Program-made: the position numbers and the translations under genes
The notes under the pieces: generated by a model
What the model was told of the DNA's origin: nothing
The model's input: the letters and a program-made list of their open reading frames with translations, nothing else
Databases searched by the model: none
NCBI RefSeq assembly: GCF_008831285.2
Contig: NC_045148.1
Location: forward strand, 15,478,802-15,542,801
Direction of reading: 5' to 3'
Length of the DNA stretch: 64,000 bases
Source: Nymphaea colorata
Lineage: Eukaryota > Streptophyta > Magnoliopsida > Nymphaeales > Nymphaeaceae
In this document: positions 21,643-32,922 of the stretch, one piece after another
Numbering within the stretch: the stretch's first letter is position 1
Layout of the letters: each line of letters opens with the position of its first letter

Positions 21643-24600
21643 TCAGATGACCTTCTCCTCTTCCTGTTCGGGTTCGTATAGGGTGCCAAAGAGCCAGTCC
21701 ATGAGGATGGTATAGCCGCCATAGTTGTAGCGGCTCTTGGTGTGATGGATCTTGTGGTATCCGCCACCCATGACCGGCCAGACCTTCCCATGGATGCAGT
21801 CATGGGCGTTGGCGGCCAGCACACCCTTGCAAACGAAGAGCAACTCGTGCGTAACGAAATGCATCGGAACGACGAAGAGCGCCAGGGCTTGTGGTGCTGC
21901 CTGCACTATCCCGTCTATGGGATCGAATGCATACCCTGTAACCACGTTCTCACATCACAAACATGGACATTTGTTGAGGGGTTATTTCTTCATGTAACTT
22001 TTCATTCATTAAAAGCAAACTCTTGTACCTTGTGTACACGTTTGTGTTTATGTATCCCTTTACATATCAAACAATATCAAGGTTGTTTATATTTTATTTA
22101 TAAAGTTCAAAACACTTGTTACGGTGGTAGTTTGATTGTGTATCATCCTATATGAGGTCATGTCAACCGCTACAACTTTTATGTTCCCCACTATCTTTAA
22201 CAGCGAGCTCTTTTGGACAGGGGCAGAGCAAGGGTGGACTCATGGGAGCCCTAACCCCACCCCAAATTTTTTAAAAAGAAAGTTTATATGTAAATTTTAT
22301 AAAATTTCATTTGTTTTATATAAAAATTTTAAAAATTAATATTTTGGTCCTAGTCAAAATTTAAAACTTTAATTCGGCCCCGCTCATGAAAATTTTTCGG
22401 CTCCGCCCACGCTTTTAGGGATCTTGATTTTTGAAACATTTGTTCTAAGAACACCATTTTCTTGTTCTATAAAATATGGTTTAATTGTGGATGTTGTTTT
22501 AGAAACATATATTATTAGAAGATAGCCTTCTTTAGGAGGCTGTTCATAATCAATAGCATAAACATTTGCCACAAAAAGTGGGGCAGATTGACAAAACATT
22601 TTTTTAAGTTTGCAGTGAATTTAGTTTATTTTTGGGTTAGATGCATGAGACAACAACATAGTGTTACTGTTCCTAAATTAAACCGCCTTTAAATTGAAAA
22701 AGCTTTTTTTATTTAAACTTAAAATTAATTTAAAAGCTCAAAATAGTTTCTAGATTTTTTGTGTAAAGCACTAACAAAAATCATCAACCTGTACCTGCGA
22801 AGGGGGAAATTGTATCTTCCTTGTTAAATTCATGATGGGTTGCATGAAAGCACTTGTAGAGGGGCCTTACGTCATGCATTAATCTATGAGTCCAGTAAAG
22901 TCCAAACTCAGCGATGAACAGATAAAGAGTCGTGTAGAGGATGTGCATGGGCCAACCAACTTCTTCTACTCTCACGAAGGTCTTTGTGCATCCCTTCTCG
23001 ATCACGTACTCTGCAACTGCTGGCAACAGAGTGAAGAGGGGCAGAGCCTTCATACTCACCCAGACTTGCTTTAACATGACCCTTTTTGTTGGCATCCGAC
23101 CTGCATAATATTGGTTGCACGAAAAGATAATGAAAATATGAAGTACAACACAGTCGAAACTTTCGTTAAGTCAGAGTATATGTTGAATATGGAAACACGA
23201 GACGTTCATGTTTTTTTTGTTAGAGGATTCGGATAGAAAACCCACCAAGAGCAGTGTCCTTCAATTAGAAGGGTGCCGAAAATATTAGTTGTCAGATGTC
23301 CCAACATGTTACAGTTTGAGTCTAAGCTCATTCTGGCGACTTTTCACAATTGAAAGCTTACCTCCAAACTAGAGAAAGAGAGAGTCTAAGCTCTTTCTGG
23401 CACATTACATAATTCAAAAGTTTGTTGAAACTAGTGAGGGAGAGGAGAGGGGAGAAGAGGGGGACAAGAATCGGCTCACTTAACTTCATAACCACACAAA
23501 TAATGTCAAGGTCAATACTATTCATCAATACCATCAAGATTGAACCTTCTAAAAATTTGAGAGAATAAGAGGAAGAAAGAGAGAGATGGTAGGAAGAGAG
23601 AGGGACCACAACCCAGTTCACTTAGCTTTCATAATAGCACCTTTCAAAATTTAAACTGAAAACTTAGCCATAACATACTACCCAACCCAACTGATTGCGC
23701 TACCCATCACTAAAGACAGGCCAGGTCTGTTTACTTGAGGTGCTACCCTCCTCTGCTTCATGGGGTGATTCCTGCCCCAACGCAACCCTAGACCCTTGAG
23801 GCGGGAGGAGGATGGGTAACTTTCAAGCTAACTAAAAAGAATTCGCTGTAGACCTTTTTTGAATTCCCGAATTTGAATGTGGTGCTTGAGAATTACAGGC
23901 TTAACATCTGTGGCCGTGAATCCTAAATAATCTGCATTTGTATCATTATAGAAAAAAGGAAACTCAATCTTGAGAAGTTGAGGAGCCCCATATATAAGCT
24001 ATGTATTATGCATACACGTTCAGTAGGGATATGCCGGAATAAAAAGCATATAAATATTAAACATCAATCAAGAAGAAGTTGCATGGTGGGGTCCGGCCAT
24101 TTAAAGAGCATGGCCAGACCGTCGATGGATCGAGCCCAGTGTCTTGGACTGGCCTGCCCTGATTGCGTTTCGAGAAATCCAGGACTTGTCAAACATGATG
24201 AGCAGCCGTTGATTCCACAGTTTTTTCAAAGGAAAAGGACCCACCTCACTGGTTCGCAGTTTGAATGAGTCTAGGGTTGGTTGGGGCAGAAATCACCCCA
24301 TGAAGCGGAGGAGGGTAGCACCTCAAGTAAACAAACTGGTGGCTATGACATCCACGAGCAATTTAGGTAAACTTACAACAAATTTGAACAAAAATTGATG
24401 AGCAAAATTAAAGATAAAATCAAGGCCTCCAAAAGCCTTAACGATGGAAGTGACGTTTGTTATGATATTGAAAGGTAAAATTTGCAAGTGCGAACGTTTG
24501 TTCTCTAAAGAAAGAAAGAGAAGGTCACGCACAAACAACTTCTCGAACACGAAGGGGTAAGTGATTCCATGATGCACAGACCCCATTTTGTGCTTCTAAA

Positions 24601-25051
24601 CACCTTTAAAATAAGTGAAAATAGCTTCTTCTTTTTTTTTTTGCTTTGTCCCATAAAACACATCGATTTGCTAAGGGAAAACCCTGCAGGTTGACATGGG
24701 TTTGGACCTTATTCAAAAGACTAAATGGAAAATCATTAAGTAAAATTTGGTGACAAGAAGTTACGAAAATACAAATATGAAAAACTAAAAAAGAAGAAAA
24801 CAAAACAACGAAAAGCAGAGAAATAGGAGGGGAGAGAGACCATTAGGGAAGTAGACATGTGGCTTTAGGTGGTAGATATAGAAGCACCAAATGGTGCTAG
24901 GAATGAGGAGCAAGAGGGTGGCGGTGATGAAGTTTCGGAGCCACGACTGAGCAAAATGAGGCAACGCTGCCCGCCAAGCGTAGTCACCAAGAACCACATC
25001 GTTCCACGACTCCGTCATTCTCACGAACTGCCTCAGGTACGCCTCTTCCAT
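21643..25051 (-). CDS. Gene B: delta(7)-sterol-C5(6)-desaturase-like protein, 269 aa, three exons
   Basis: Exons on the minus strand: 24841..25051 (211 bp), 22795..23100 (306 bp) and 21643..21935 (293 bp). Both introns are phase 1 with GT-AG ends, and the sum of 810 bp is an open frame. Fatty acid hydroxylase superfamily; the expected role is C5(6) desaturation of sterols in the ER with di-iron at the histidine boxes. All three are intact: HRLMHD at residues 142-147, HATHH at 156-160 and HKIHH at 233-237. Membrane segments are likely near residues 42-60 and 122-140. Residue 108 is Cys where A, C and D have Trp. The tail ends EEEKVI. The ATG at 25051 is chosen because it matches MEE starts in the other copies. 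Intron 1 (1740 bp) holds a 610-bp inverted-repeat element absent from C and D. Confidence 0.88.
22205..22410. repeat. Dispersed AAAATTTT-type repeat in gene B intron 2
   Basis: Runs from GGGGCAGAGCAAGGGTGG through AT-rich AAAATTTT segments to TCGGCTCCGCCC. It is matched by 35805..35990 in gene C intron 2. Gene D intron 2 lacks it at the corresponding place, which explains its shorter intron. Confidence 0.6.
23721..24339. mobile_element. ~610-bp terminal-inverted-repeat element in gene B intron 1
   Basis: The left arm starting GTTTACTTGAGGTGCTACCC (23729) and the right arm ending GGGTAGCACCTCAAGTAAAC (24332) are reverse complements over about 66 bp with few mismatches. The interior (about 23800-24265) is non-coding. 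Genes C and D lack the element in intron 1. Element edges are approximate and I found no target-site duplication, so the superfamily is not assigned. Confidence 0.75.
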
Positions 25052-25306
25052 CTCTCGCACTCTCTCTCTCTTTCTCTCTGCTTGAGAACTGAACTGCTAA
25101 GAGTTGGCAATTTAAGTAGCCAGAAGAAGAAGGCAGGGGAGAGCTCGCCTTCTTCTTGGATGAGAAGTGTTGGGATAAGGGTTACCCACACACCACCATT
25201 GTCTGCAACAAACATGCACCACAAAGGAAATAAAGGCATTTTTTTTTCTTTTTTTTGTAAAGTAGAGAACATTTTAAACGTTGTTTTTTCGCAAATCGTT
25301 ATTTAC

Positions 25307-25314
25307 CTTTATAA
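25307..25314 (-). promoter_or_regulatory. Candidate TATA box of gene B
   Basis: The minus strand reads TATAAAGG about 260 bp upstream of the start codon. The same octamer is kept at 38183..38190 (gene C) and 60125..60132 (gene D). The leader would be long, so this is tentative. Confidence 0.3.
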
Positions 25315-25700
25315 AAAAAAAATTCTTTTTCTATGTTAATGAGATATTTTGTTCATTGCATATCTCTGTGCATGAAAAAATCGTGTTCAAGGCGCTATAA
25401 TACATAACCTGCTTCCTTTATAACTAGTGGCGGAAAAGGTCACACGTCCGTGGGCACCGCCGGTGTTGAAAATCTCAAATAATGAAGGTGATCTTGTATT
25501 AAGAAAAATAACCTGCTTGTAATCACAAGAATGTAAAAGAAGAAAATAGTTTTGTTACATGACTTTAATATCAAATGATCCAAGTACTTCTCAAACAAGG
25601 CGACGCTTTTATAATAGCCTCCTCGTTATTTGGTCATTCCAAAAATAAACATATGGCAGCCGACACCTTGGATCAAGTCCTTTGGATTCCAAAATTAAAA

Positions 25701-25858
25701 GAAAAAATATCTTCACCATCTGCAGATGGATCCTCGCCAGCTAGTATTTGTCCATGGTACCATAGGGATCCTAGAAAAAAATATCTTCACCATCTGCAGA
25801 TGGACCCTCGCCTCGCCAGCTAGTATTTGTCCATGGTCCCATAGGGATCCTAGAACAC
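25701..25858. repeat. Two-copy tandem repeat of ~75 bp
   Basis: Each copy begins GAAAAAAATATCTTCACC, contains CTGCAGATGG and TTTGTCCATGGT, and ends GGGATCCTAG. The second copy carries a few extra bases. Confidence 0.85.
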
Positions 25859-25894
25859 TGTAATAAGAATAAGACTCTAACTGGCCATGGGGAT

Positions 25895-26011
25895 GCATTT
25901 CTTCTGTCACCTTCAGCGGCAGATTTTTTTCGTGCATTTCTTCTGTCACCTTCAGCGGCAGATTTTTTTCGTGCATTTCTTCTGTCACCTTCAGCGGCAG
26001 ATTTTTTTAGT
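25895..26011. repeat. Three-copy 39-bp tandem repeat
   Basis: Units start at 25895, 25934 and 25973 with GCATTTCTTCTGTCACC and contain TTCAGCGGCAGATTTTTTT. The paralogous site near 49720-49745 has one copy of the core, so the array expanded only in the B block. Confidence 0.9.
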
Positions 26012-26214
26012 GTTGCAGGGGTCGAACTATAGTTTTTAAATTAATTTTTCGTTGCAAGCCGCCCCTCTCATAAAAATAATGTTAAAAAATTATATGTAAA
26101 TATTAAAAAAGTTTATTTGTCGTATATAAAAATTTTGAAAAACGATGTTTTGTTCAAATTTTGAAACTATAATTCAACCCTCTTTATGAAAAAATTACAG
26201 CTCTACCCCTGCTC

Positions 26215-26662
26215 CTACAATAGCCATCTAGATGCTGCAACACACGTTCCACCAAACATACTTTCCCCAAAAAAGTTCCACTCAGCAAATTGGTTAACCA
26301 CTTTCCTACATAAATCTTGGCAAATATTAACATTCATGTTGCCCCAAAACAATGGGATGCATAGATACATAATTGAAACACTCGAGAACATTGCCAATCA
26401 AGAAGATGTGCCTCCATTCTCTCAAGTTTCCAAGCCTGTTTCCCTTGAGCTTACACATCAGTGTTCTCTCCTTTATAGTAATAGTACATGAAATTGACAC
26501 CTTCAAAATTTGAAAATGATACTGTCCGCCTATTCTCCTCACCCCATCCTTTACTAAAATAAGAAGAAGGAATTGCATGCTGCTAAAAATTACACCATGT
26601 TGTCGGCAAAGATGGCATCGTTGCAAAGAAATCGACTGAAAAATATATGCAAGAGTCTTCAC
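26215..26662 (-). pseudogene. LINE-type reverse transcriptase remnant
   Basis: The minus strand carries FADNMV at 26593..26610, followed by a stop. This corresponds to the FADD catalytic motif of LINE reverse transcriptases, with the second Asp changed. Farther along the same strand, FSSVSIMYLCIPLFWGN resembles the conserved segment after the palm. The frame is broken by stops. A sister copy with an intact FADDTV lies at 50337..50354. Confidence 0.5.
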
Positions 26663-27852
26663 TCTACCATTTATTGCTTAAGTTGTAGTCTTCTAAAAAT
26701 TTCAATCACTTTCATGAATAATTGGGCAGACAGAAGGCCCCCCTAGAACAAAACCCTCATTTCAAACGCCACGTTAGTCGCCCAAAGTACACATTGGCCA
26801 CAAGCTATCATGAAGCTGTCTATGTGACTCGAGCGTGACACATCCATCTATCCATGGAAAATTGTTAGCTAAACATACTTGAAGTTTGGGGATCAAGACA
26901 AGACAACAACAAATCTATCCATGACTTGTCAACAACAACAAATTAAAGTTCAATTTAGGCGGCGCACCTTATCATTTAACTCAGAAAGGCATAGCATCCA
27001 CAAAGAATTGAATTAAAGACATGCTTCTTTTCCGAACCTTTAACCCACCCAGCTACGTTATGCCCTTAAGGCCCTCAACAAGTATTTGAAGTTATAAAAC
27101 ACAAAGTTTCCTGTTAAGTTTGTTTGTGCGAATAAAATGGCAGAATATTAATGTGGAATTTTGAATTCTGAATTTACTCCAGAAAATATCGCAAATCAAG
27201 ATAAGGCATGAATAGGAATGGTATTGGGTGCAAACCAATCTCATATAACACGTCCAAGGTCCCAACAACTAAGATACGTATTGTCATTTTCTAGCAGGGT
27301 GAAAGGGCGCAATAATATTCATTCGAACTTGTAGGCAACAGGTAAACAGTGCCTGTAATAATGTTATTAGTTGACAAACTCGTCAATGCCCACAAAGTTA
27401 AAGCGGTTAATTAGTATGACTTTTTTTTTTGTTAATAAAACTACAGAACAGTATCATTTCTCAACATTTTCCTATAAAAAAGCTCATTTGCGGAACATAC
27501 GGCAATTTACTTGCTTACCATGGTCGAAATTTGGCACTGCAGATGTAGAAGTCATGTAAGCACACATCCCACATTCTTGTCAAACATTTAAAGATACAAT
27601 CCAAGAAAGATCCCTTACAAGGACTTGTGCTTTTAACAACTCCAATGCCCCCTTTGGCCCCATTTTATCTTTAAGATGGATGTGGCTTGAAGAAAGCAAA
27701 GCTGATCCTTTCATTTGAGTGACATTTGATGCCATCTAAAGAATACTGCCAATCAAGATAAAGGGCATGACTGGCTTGCATAAGTTAATGACAGGTAACT
27801 GGTGATCACTGGTTTGAGTAGCATGGGTGCTATCCCCGCTCTTATCCCCGTA

Positions 27853-27857
27853 GAAGG
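27853..27857. repeat. Left target-site duplication of Copia element 2
   Basis: GAAGG, repeated at 33139..33143. The unoccupied paralogous site lies near 51643..51660. Confidence 0.85.
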
Positions 27858-28301
27858 TGTTGGGTCGGGTCCAGCCTCAAGACCCGACCCGGCCCGTCAC
27901 TTAAGTGACAGGCGGGAGAAAGGAATAAGTGACAGGCGGGAGAAAGGAAGGGCACCCGTTGGTGCCCCTCCCTCACGCATCCTCTCTCACGTCTCTCTCT
28001 TTTTTTTGGGGAAAAAGAAGAGGGCTTCTTCTTGGGTGGCTGCTCACGGCAAGAGAAGAAGGAGAAGGAAGGAAGAGAATGGGAGAAGGAAGGCAAGAAG
28101 GAAAGAGGAAGAAGAGCACGGTTGTGGGTTTGAGCAGCCGTGTGGGTTCAAGCGTAGAGAGAGAAAGTGAAGAAAACAAGGGAAAGAAAAGAAAAAAATA
28201 CGGTGATCTCTTTTCTTGTTGTTTTCTTGTGCATTTATTCTTGAGAATGATTTATGCTATTCTTTGCAAGATGAACAACGTAGTTGTATTGCCTCTTTGA
28301 A

Positions 28302-28347
<46 letters not shown>

Positions 28348-28568
28348 TGCATGTGGTTTTTTACTCCATTATTGAGGGTTTTTCCACGTAAATTGGTGTC
28401 TTCTCTTTCTGCATCTCTAGCATATATTTTGATATATATTGCTGCAACATTGGTGTTGTAAATTCAATCTTATGCTCACTGCCATGTGATTCTGTTTTTA
28501 GCAGTTTTGTGGTGGTTTGCCCTCTTTTATTGTTGTTGAGCATTTTTTTGGGGGACACGACTATAACA
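27858..28568 (+). repeat. 5' LTR of Copia element 2
   Basis: 711 bp. It carries a private 24-bp tandem duplication (unit beginning AAGTGACAGGCGGGAG at 27903 and 27927) and a TA microsatellite near 28303-28345. Confidence 0.93.
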
Positions 28569-28571
28569 AAG

Positions 28572-28582
28572 TGGTATCAGAG
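28572..28582 (+). promoter_or_regulatory. Primer-binding site of Copia element 2
   Basis: TGGTATCAGAG lies three bases after the 5' LTR and is initiator tRNA-Met type. The base after it departs from the usual C. Confidence 0.85.
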
Positions 28583-28624
28583 ACAGGTTAGCGCCAGGTT
28601 GGTTGTGTGCATTCTTATTAAAGG

Positions 28625-29251
28625 ATGGAGTCGACCCCACTAGAATGGTCTCTTTAAATGGGAACAATTGGACTATATGGAAAACAAAAATGGAAGATTT
28701 GCTGTATTGTAAAGACTTATATGCACCCATTGAGAACCAGAAGCCAGCGAATATGATAGATGAAAAATGAAAGTTATTGGATAGGAAAACCATTGACACC
28801 ATCAGACAATGGTTAGATGACTGTGTTTTTCATTTGGTATCCGCAGAGACGAGCGAAGTCGTTATGGCAGAAGTTGCATGATATTTACGAGAGGAAAACA
28901 GCTGGGAACAAGGCTTTCTTGATTAGGCAATTGGTAAATCTGAAACTTAGAGAGGGAAAACCAGAGTCAGAGCATTTAAATGAAGTGCAGAGCATAATCA
29001 ATCAGTTGTCAGCCATGAAAATGATATTAGATGATGAGTTACAGGCACTCTTGTTGCTTAGTTCTCTTCCCGACAGTTGGGAGACTTTAGTTGTTTCTTT
29101 GAGCAACTCCGCTCCAGATGGTGTGCTTACGATGAAGCGTGTAACGAGCAGCATTTTAAATGAAGAAACGAAGAGAAAGTCTCTTGGTACTGCTAGTTCA
29201 CAAGTGTTAGTGATGGGAGACAGAGGCAGACAGAAGAACCGTAACAAATGA
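28625..29251 (+). pseudogene. Copia 2 gag remnant
   Basis: From an ATG at 28625 the sequence gives NGNNWTIWKTKMEDLLYCKD with an early stop and frame changes. A 144-codon frame from 28817 follows with the Copia gag segment LWQKLHDIYERKTAGNKAFL and LNEVQSIINQLSAM. It ends at TGA just before the zinc knuckle. Confidence 0.8.
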
Positions 29252-29252
29252 C

Positions 29253-30023
29253 ATGACAGGTCAAATTTATAGCTCCAAATCAAGACCCAAGATGACAGGT
29301 AAATGCTTTCATTGTGGTATTCTAGGGCACAAGAAGATTGATTGCAGAAAATGGAAAGAAGAAAAAGAAGAGTCAAGAGAATGTGAAGCCAAAGAGTACA
29401 CTGCAGTTGCTTTAGATGATGAGGTAATGTTATTTTTATCTGAAGAAAATGATTGTCTTACAGTTCAAAATGGTGATTCTACATGGATTTTAGATACAGG
29501 GGCATCATATCATGTCACACCATGTAGAGAGTTATTCTTATCCTACAGAGCAGGTGATTTTGGAGTAGTTCACATGGGCAATAGTGACACTTCGAAGATT
29601 GTTGGGATAGAAGTTGTTTGCATTCAGACGAGCACAGGATGCAAGTTGACTTTGAGAGATGTGAGACATGTTCCAGACCTGAGAATGAATTTGATTTCTG
29701 CAGGAAGACTAAGTGAAGATGGATATTGTACTTTGTTTAGTCAGACATGTTGGAAACTTATCAAGGGGGCACTAGTGTTGGCTAGAAGTGACAGATTTGG
29801 CTCTTTGTATGGGATGAAGTCTCGAATCAGTAGTGTGGATGTCAATGCAATTACTGGTGGTACTTTGTCAGATTTGTGGCATAATAAGTTAGGTCACATG
29901 AGTAAAAAAGGAATCGACTTGCTCACCAACAAGAATTTGTTACCAAAGGCAGATGGTGCACAGATATCTCTGTGTGATCATTGTTTGGTTGGTAAGTTGA
30001 GCGCGAGACTGGTAAGAAGATGA
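29253..30023 (+). pseudogene. Copia 2 zinc knuckle, protease and start of integrase
   Basis: The 256-codon frame has a CCHC knuckle CFHCGILGHKKIDC, a protease active site WILDTGASYHVTP (DTG), and the pre-integrase motif DLWHNKLGHMSKKG with CDHC of the zinc-binding domain. It then runs out of frame at a deletion near 29995-30002 that removed the first half of the integrase core. Confidence 0.85.
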
Positions 30024-30604
30024 AGAGACTGCATATAGATAACGGTAGTGAGTACATAGCATCTTCTTTACGAGAGTATTGTCTAAAACATGGTATTAGA
30101 CATGAAAAGACAATTCCCTATACTTCACAGCATAATGGAGTTGCAGAAAGGATGAATAGAACAATAATTAGGAGAGTTAGAAGTTTGTTATGTAGCTCTA
30201 AGTTGTCTAAGTATTTTTGGGCAGAGGCAATGCGTATTGCAGTTTATTTAATAAACAGGTCTCCTTCAGTGCCTCTAGATGAAGACATTCCACAGATAGT
30301 TTGGTCAGATGAAGATGTTAAGTACGATCACCTTAGAGTTTTTGGTTGCAAAGCGTTTATGCATGTACCTGAAGAACATAAGACCAAATTAGATAATAAA
30401 GCTAATCTTCTAATATTTCTTGGTTATGCAAATGATGAATTTAGTTACAGGTTATGGGATCCAAAGAATGACAAAATCTACAGGAGTTGTGATGTTGTCT
30501 TCAGAGAGGATCAGACTATTGAAGATGTCATGGGAGACACGAAGTCAGGTGTGAATGCTAGTGGTATTCATGAGCCAACCTATGCAGAACCTGAAGAACT
30601 TTAA
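30000..30604 (+). pseudogene. Copia 2 integrase, second half
   Basis: The frame holds the second catalytic Asp (LHIDNGSEY) and the Glu (HNGVAERMNR), then the C-terminal region with FGCKAFMHVPEEHK. The first Asp and the sequence around it are deleted. A stop at 30602..30604 interrupts the polyprotein. Confidence 0.85.
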
Positions 30605-32398
30605 TCTGAGCATAGTGAGACTGATGAAGATGTAGAGGAAGAGGAAAGAGAGGTAGATGAGCAGTATACAGATGGCAGCCCTATGGAAACTCAAACTGAT
30701 CATGAGCATGAGTTGGAGGGGGGGCTTCCTTCGCATTCAGAACCAATTAAGGAGCAATTGGGAAAAGGTAAAAGAACACGTATACCATCTACTAGATATT
30801 ATACTGATGAATATATTTTGTTTACAAATAGTGGAGAGGCAAAATGCTATGCAGAGGTGCTAGATGATGTGCATAAAGATGAATGGATTAAAGCTATGAA
30901 GGATGAGATAAATTCTTTATACAAGAATCACACTTTTGATTTGGTAGAGCTACCAAAAGGTAAGAAAGTGTTGCAGAACAAGTAAGTCTACAAGCTTAAA
31001 AATGAAGGTCAAGGCAAGTTGAGATACAAAGCTCGGTTAGTGGTGAAAGGTTTCAAGCAGGAAAGAGGTATTGATTTTGATGAAATTTTTTCTCACGTTG
31101 TTAAAATGTCATCTATCAGGGTAATACTTGGTTTGGTGGCTTGTCTAGACTTGGGGTTGGAGCAGTTAGATGTAAAAACTGCTTTTATTCATGGAGATCT
31201 AGAGGAAGAAATCTACATGACACAACTAGAAGGTTTTGTGGTTGCCAGGAAGAAACACATGGTTTGTAAGTTGAAGAATAGCTTGTATGGACTTAAACAA
31301 GCACATAAACAGTGGTACAAGAAATTTGATGCATTTATGATAAATCAAAAGTATCGCAGGTCAGCGTAGATCATTGTGTCTACATCAGAGAGTTCTCATC
31401 AGGTAGCTTCATTATCTTGTTGTTATATGTAGGTGACATGCTTATTGTTGGACAAGATTGTCAATTGATTAGCCAATTGAAGATCGATATGGCCAAGTTC
31501 TTTGATATGAAAGACTTGGGGCCAGCACAACAATTGTTAGGCATGAGGATTGTTTGTGATAGAAAGGCCAAAAAGTTATCGTTATTACAAGAGAAATACA
31601 TTGAGAAGGTGCTTAGCAAGGTCAACATGAAAGATGCCAAAACTGTAAGTACACCTTTAGCAGCACATTTTAAATTGGAAAATGAGCAATGTTCTTCTTC
31701 CGCAGATGAGAAAGAAAAAATGGAGAATGTTCCATATGCCTCCGCAGTATGAAGTCTCATGTATGCTATGGTTTGCACGTGCCCAGACTTGGCTTATGGA
31801 GTAGGTGTAATTAGCAGGTTCTTGTCAAATCTAGGCAATGAGCATTGGGCAGCAGTGAAGTGGATCCTAAGGTATCTGAAAAGTACTTTCACTTACTGTT
31901 TATGTTTTGGTGAATCTAATCCAGAGATACAAGGATTTGTTGATGCAGACATGGCAGGTGATTTGAACTCTAGGAAGTTTATTTTTTGTTATGTTTTTAC
32001 TTTTGCAGGGGGGAGTTGTATCATGACAGTCCAGGTTGCAGAAGTGTGTTGTTCTTTCTACTACAGAGTCAGAATAGATTACAGAAGCTTGTAAAGAGTT
32101 GTTGTGGATGAATAGTTTTCTTCATGATATAGGCCTTAGTCAGAAGACCTATGTATTGCATTGTGATAGCCAAAGCGCTATACACTTGGCGAAGAATTCA
32201 GCGTTCCACTCAAGTACTAAACACATTGATGTCAGATATCATTGGATTCGTGATGTGCTTGAGCATAAATTGATTCAGTTAAAGAAGATACAGACAAAGA
32301 AGAATCCTGTAGATATGATGACGAAGTCTCTACCTAAAGAGAAACATAACATGTATAGAGACCTAGTTGGGATGACTATCTTTAAGACAGTGTATTAA
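30605..32398 (+). pseudogene. Copia 2 reverse transcriptase and RNase H, broken
   Basis: Fragments in three frames include WIKAMKDEINSLYKNHTF, LVVKGFKQERGIDFDEIF and LEQLDVKTAFIHGDLEEEIY (first catalytic Asp). The YVDD motif reads YVGD, with the glycine codon at 31432..31434. RNase H follows with FVDADMAGDL and LHCDSQSAIHLAKN. In-frame stops at about 30983, 31367 and 31750 and at least one frameshift rule out function. Confidence 0.85.
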
Positions 32399-32437
32399 TT
32401 TTGTTTTTTTTGCAGGTATGTTCCCTCTCTTGCGGCT

Positions 32438-32447
32438 GGAGGAGGGG
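32438..32447 (+). promoter_or_regulatory. Polypurine tract of Copia element 2
   Basis: GGAGGAGGGG, two bases before the 3' LTR. Confidence 0.7.
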
Positions 32448-32449
32448 TT

Positions 32450-32860
32450 TGTTTGGTCGGGTCCAACCTCAAGACCCAACCCGGCTCGTCACTTAAGTGA
32501 CGGGCGGGAGAAAGGAAGGGCACCCGATGGTGCCCCTCCCTCACGCGTCCTCTCTCACGTCTCTCTCTTTTTTTGGGGAAAAAGAAGAGGGCTTCTTCTT
32601 GGGTGGCTGCTCACGGCAAGAGAAGAAGGAGAAGGAAGGAAGAGAAGAGGAGAAGGAAGGCAAGAAGAAAAGAGGAAGAAGAGCACGGTTGTGGGTTTGA
32701 GCAGCCGTGTGGATTCAAGCGTAGAGAGAGAAAGTGAAGAAAACAAGGGAAAGAAAATACGGTGATCTCTTTTCTTGTTATTTTCTTGTGCATTCATTCT
32801 TGAGAATGATTTATGCTATTCTCTGCAAGATGAACAACGTAGTTGTATTGCCTCTTTGAA

Positions 32861-32922
<62 letters not shown>

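Larger units (their letters stand above)
25052..27852. other. Gene B 5' flank and duplicated block (pairs with ~49330..51640)
   Basis: The first ~390 bp is the gene B leader and promoter, almost identical to the gene D flank. It is followed by short tandem repeats at 25.7-26.0 kb, a dispersed AAAATTTT repeat (26.0-26.2 kb), LINE fragments (26.2-26.7 kb) and AT-rich spacer that matches 50.5-51.64 kb. No other gene is recognised. Confidence 0.6.

Noticed and set aside
21742-22155. Plus-strand ORFs over exon 3 of genes B, C and D
   Set aside because: Antisense to the conserved desaturase exon with no recognisable domain. The minus-strand reading has splice sites and histidine boxes.
22908-23120. 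Second minus-strand frame over exon 2 of gene B (also 58242..58478 in D)
   Set aside because: An out-of-frame shadow of exon 2. The correct frame has all histidine boxes.
24869-25339. Plus-strand ORF of 156 codons across gene B exon 1 (similar ones at 37763..38113 and 59657..60052)
   Set aside because: It is the antisense shadow of exon 1 and its leader. It recurs only because exon 1 is duplicated, and its serine/leucine runs come from the (CT)n tract.
25895-26011. Three regularly spaced repeats considered as a CRISPR-like array
   Set aside because: The units are contiguous without spacers, and this is plant nuclear DNA; it is a simple tandem repeat.
27802-28300. Plus- and minus-strand ORFs of 80-120 codons at 27.8-28.3 kb and again at 32.4-32.8 kb
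   Set aside because: They lie inside the Copia 2 LTRs, and the peptides are rich in Arg, Lys and Glu from purine-rich LTR sequence.
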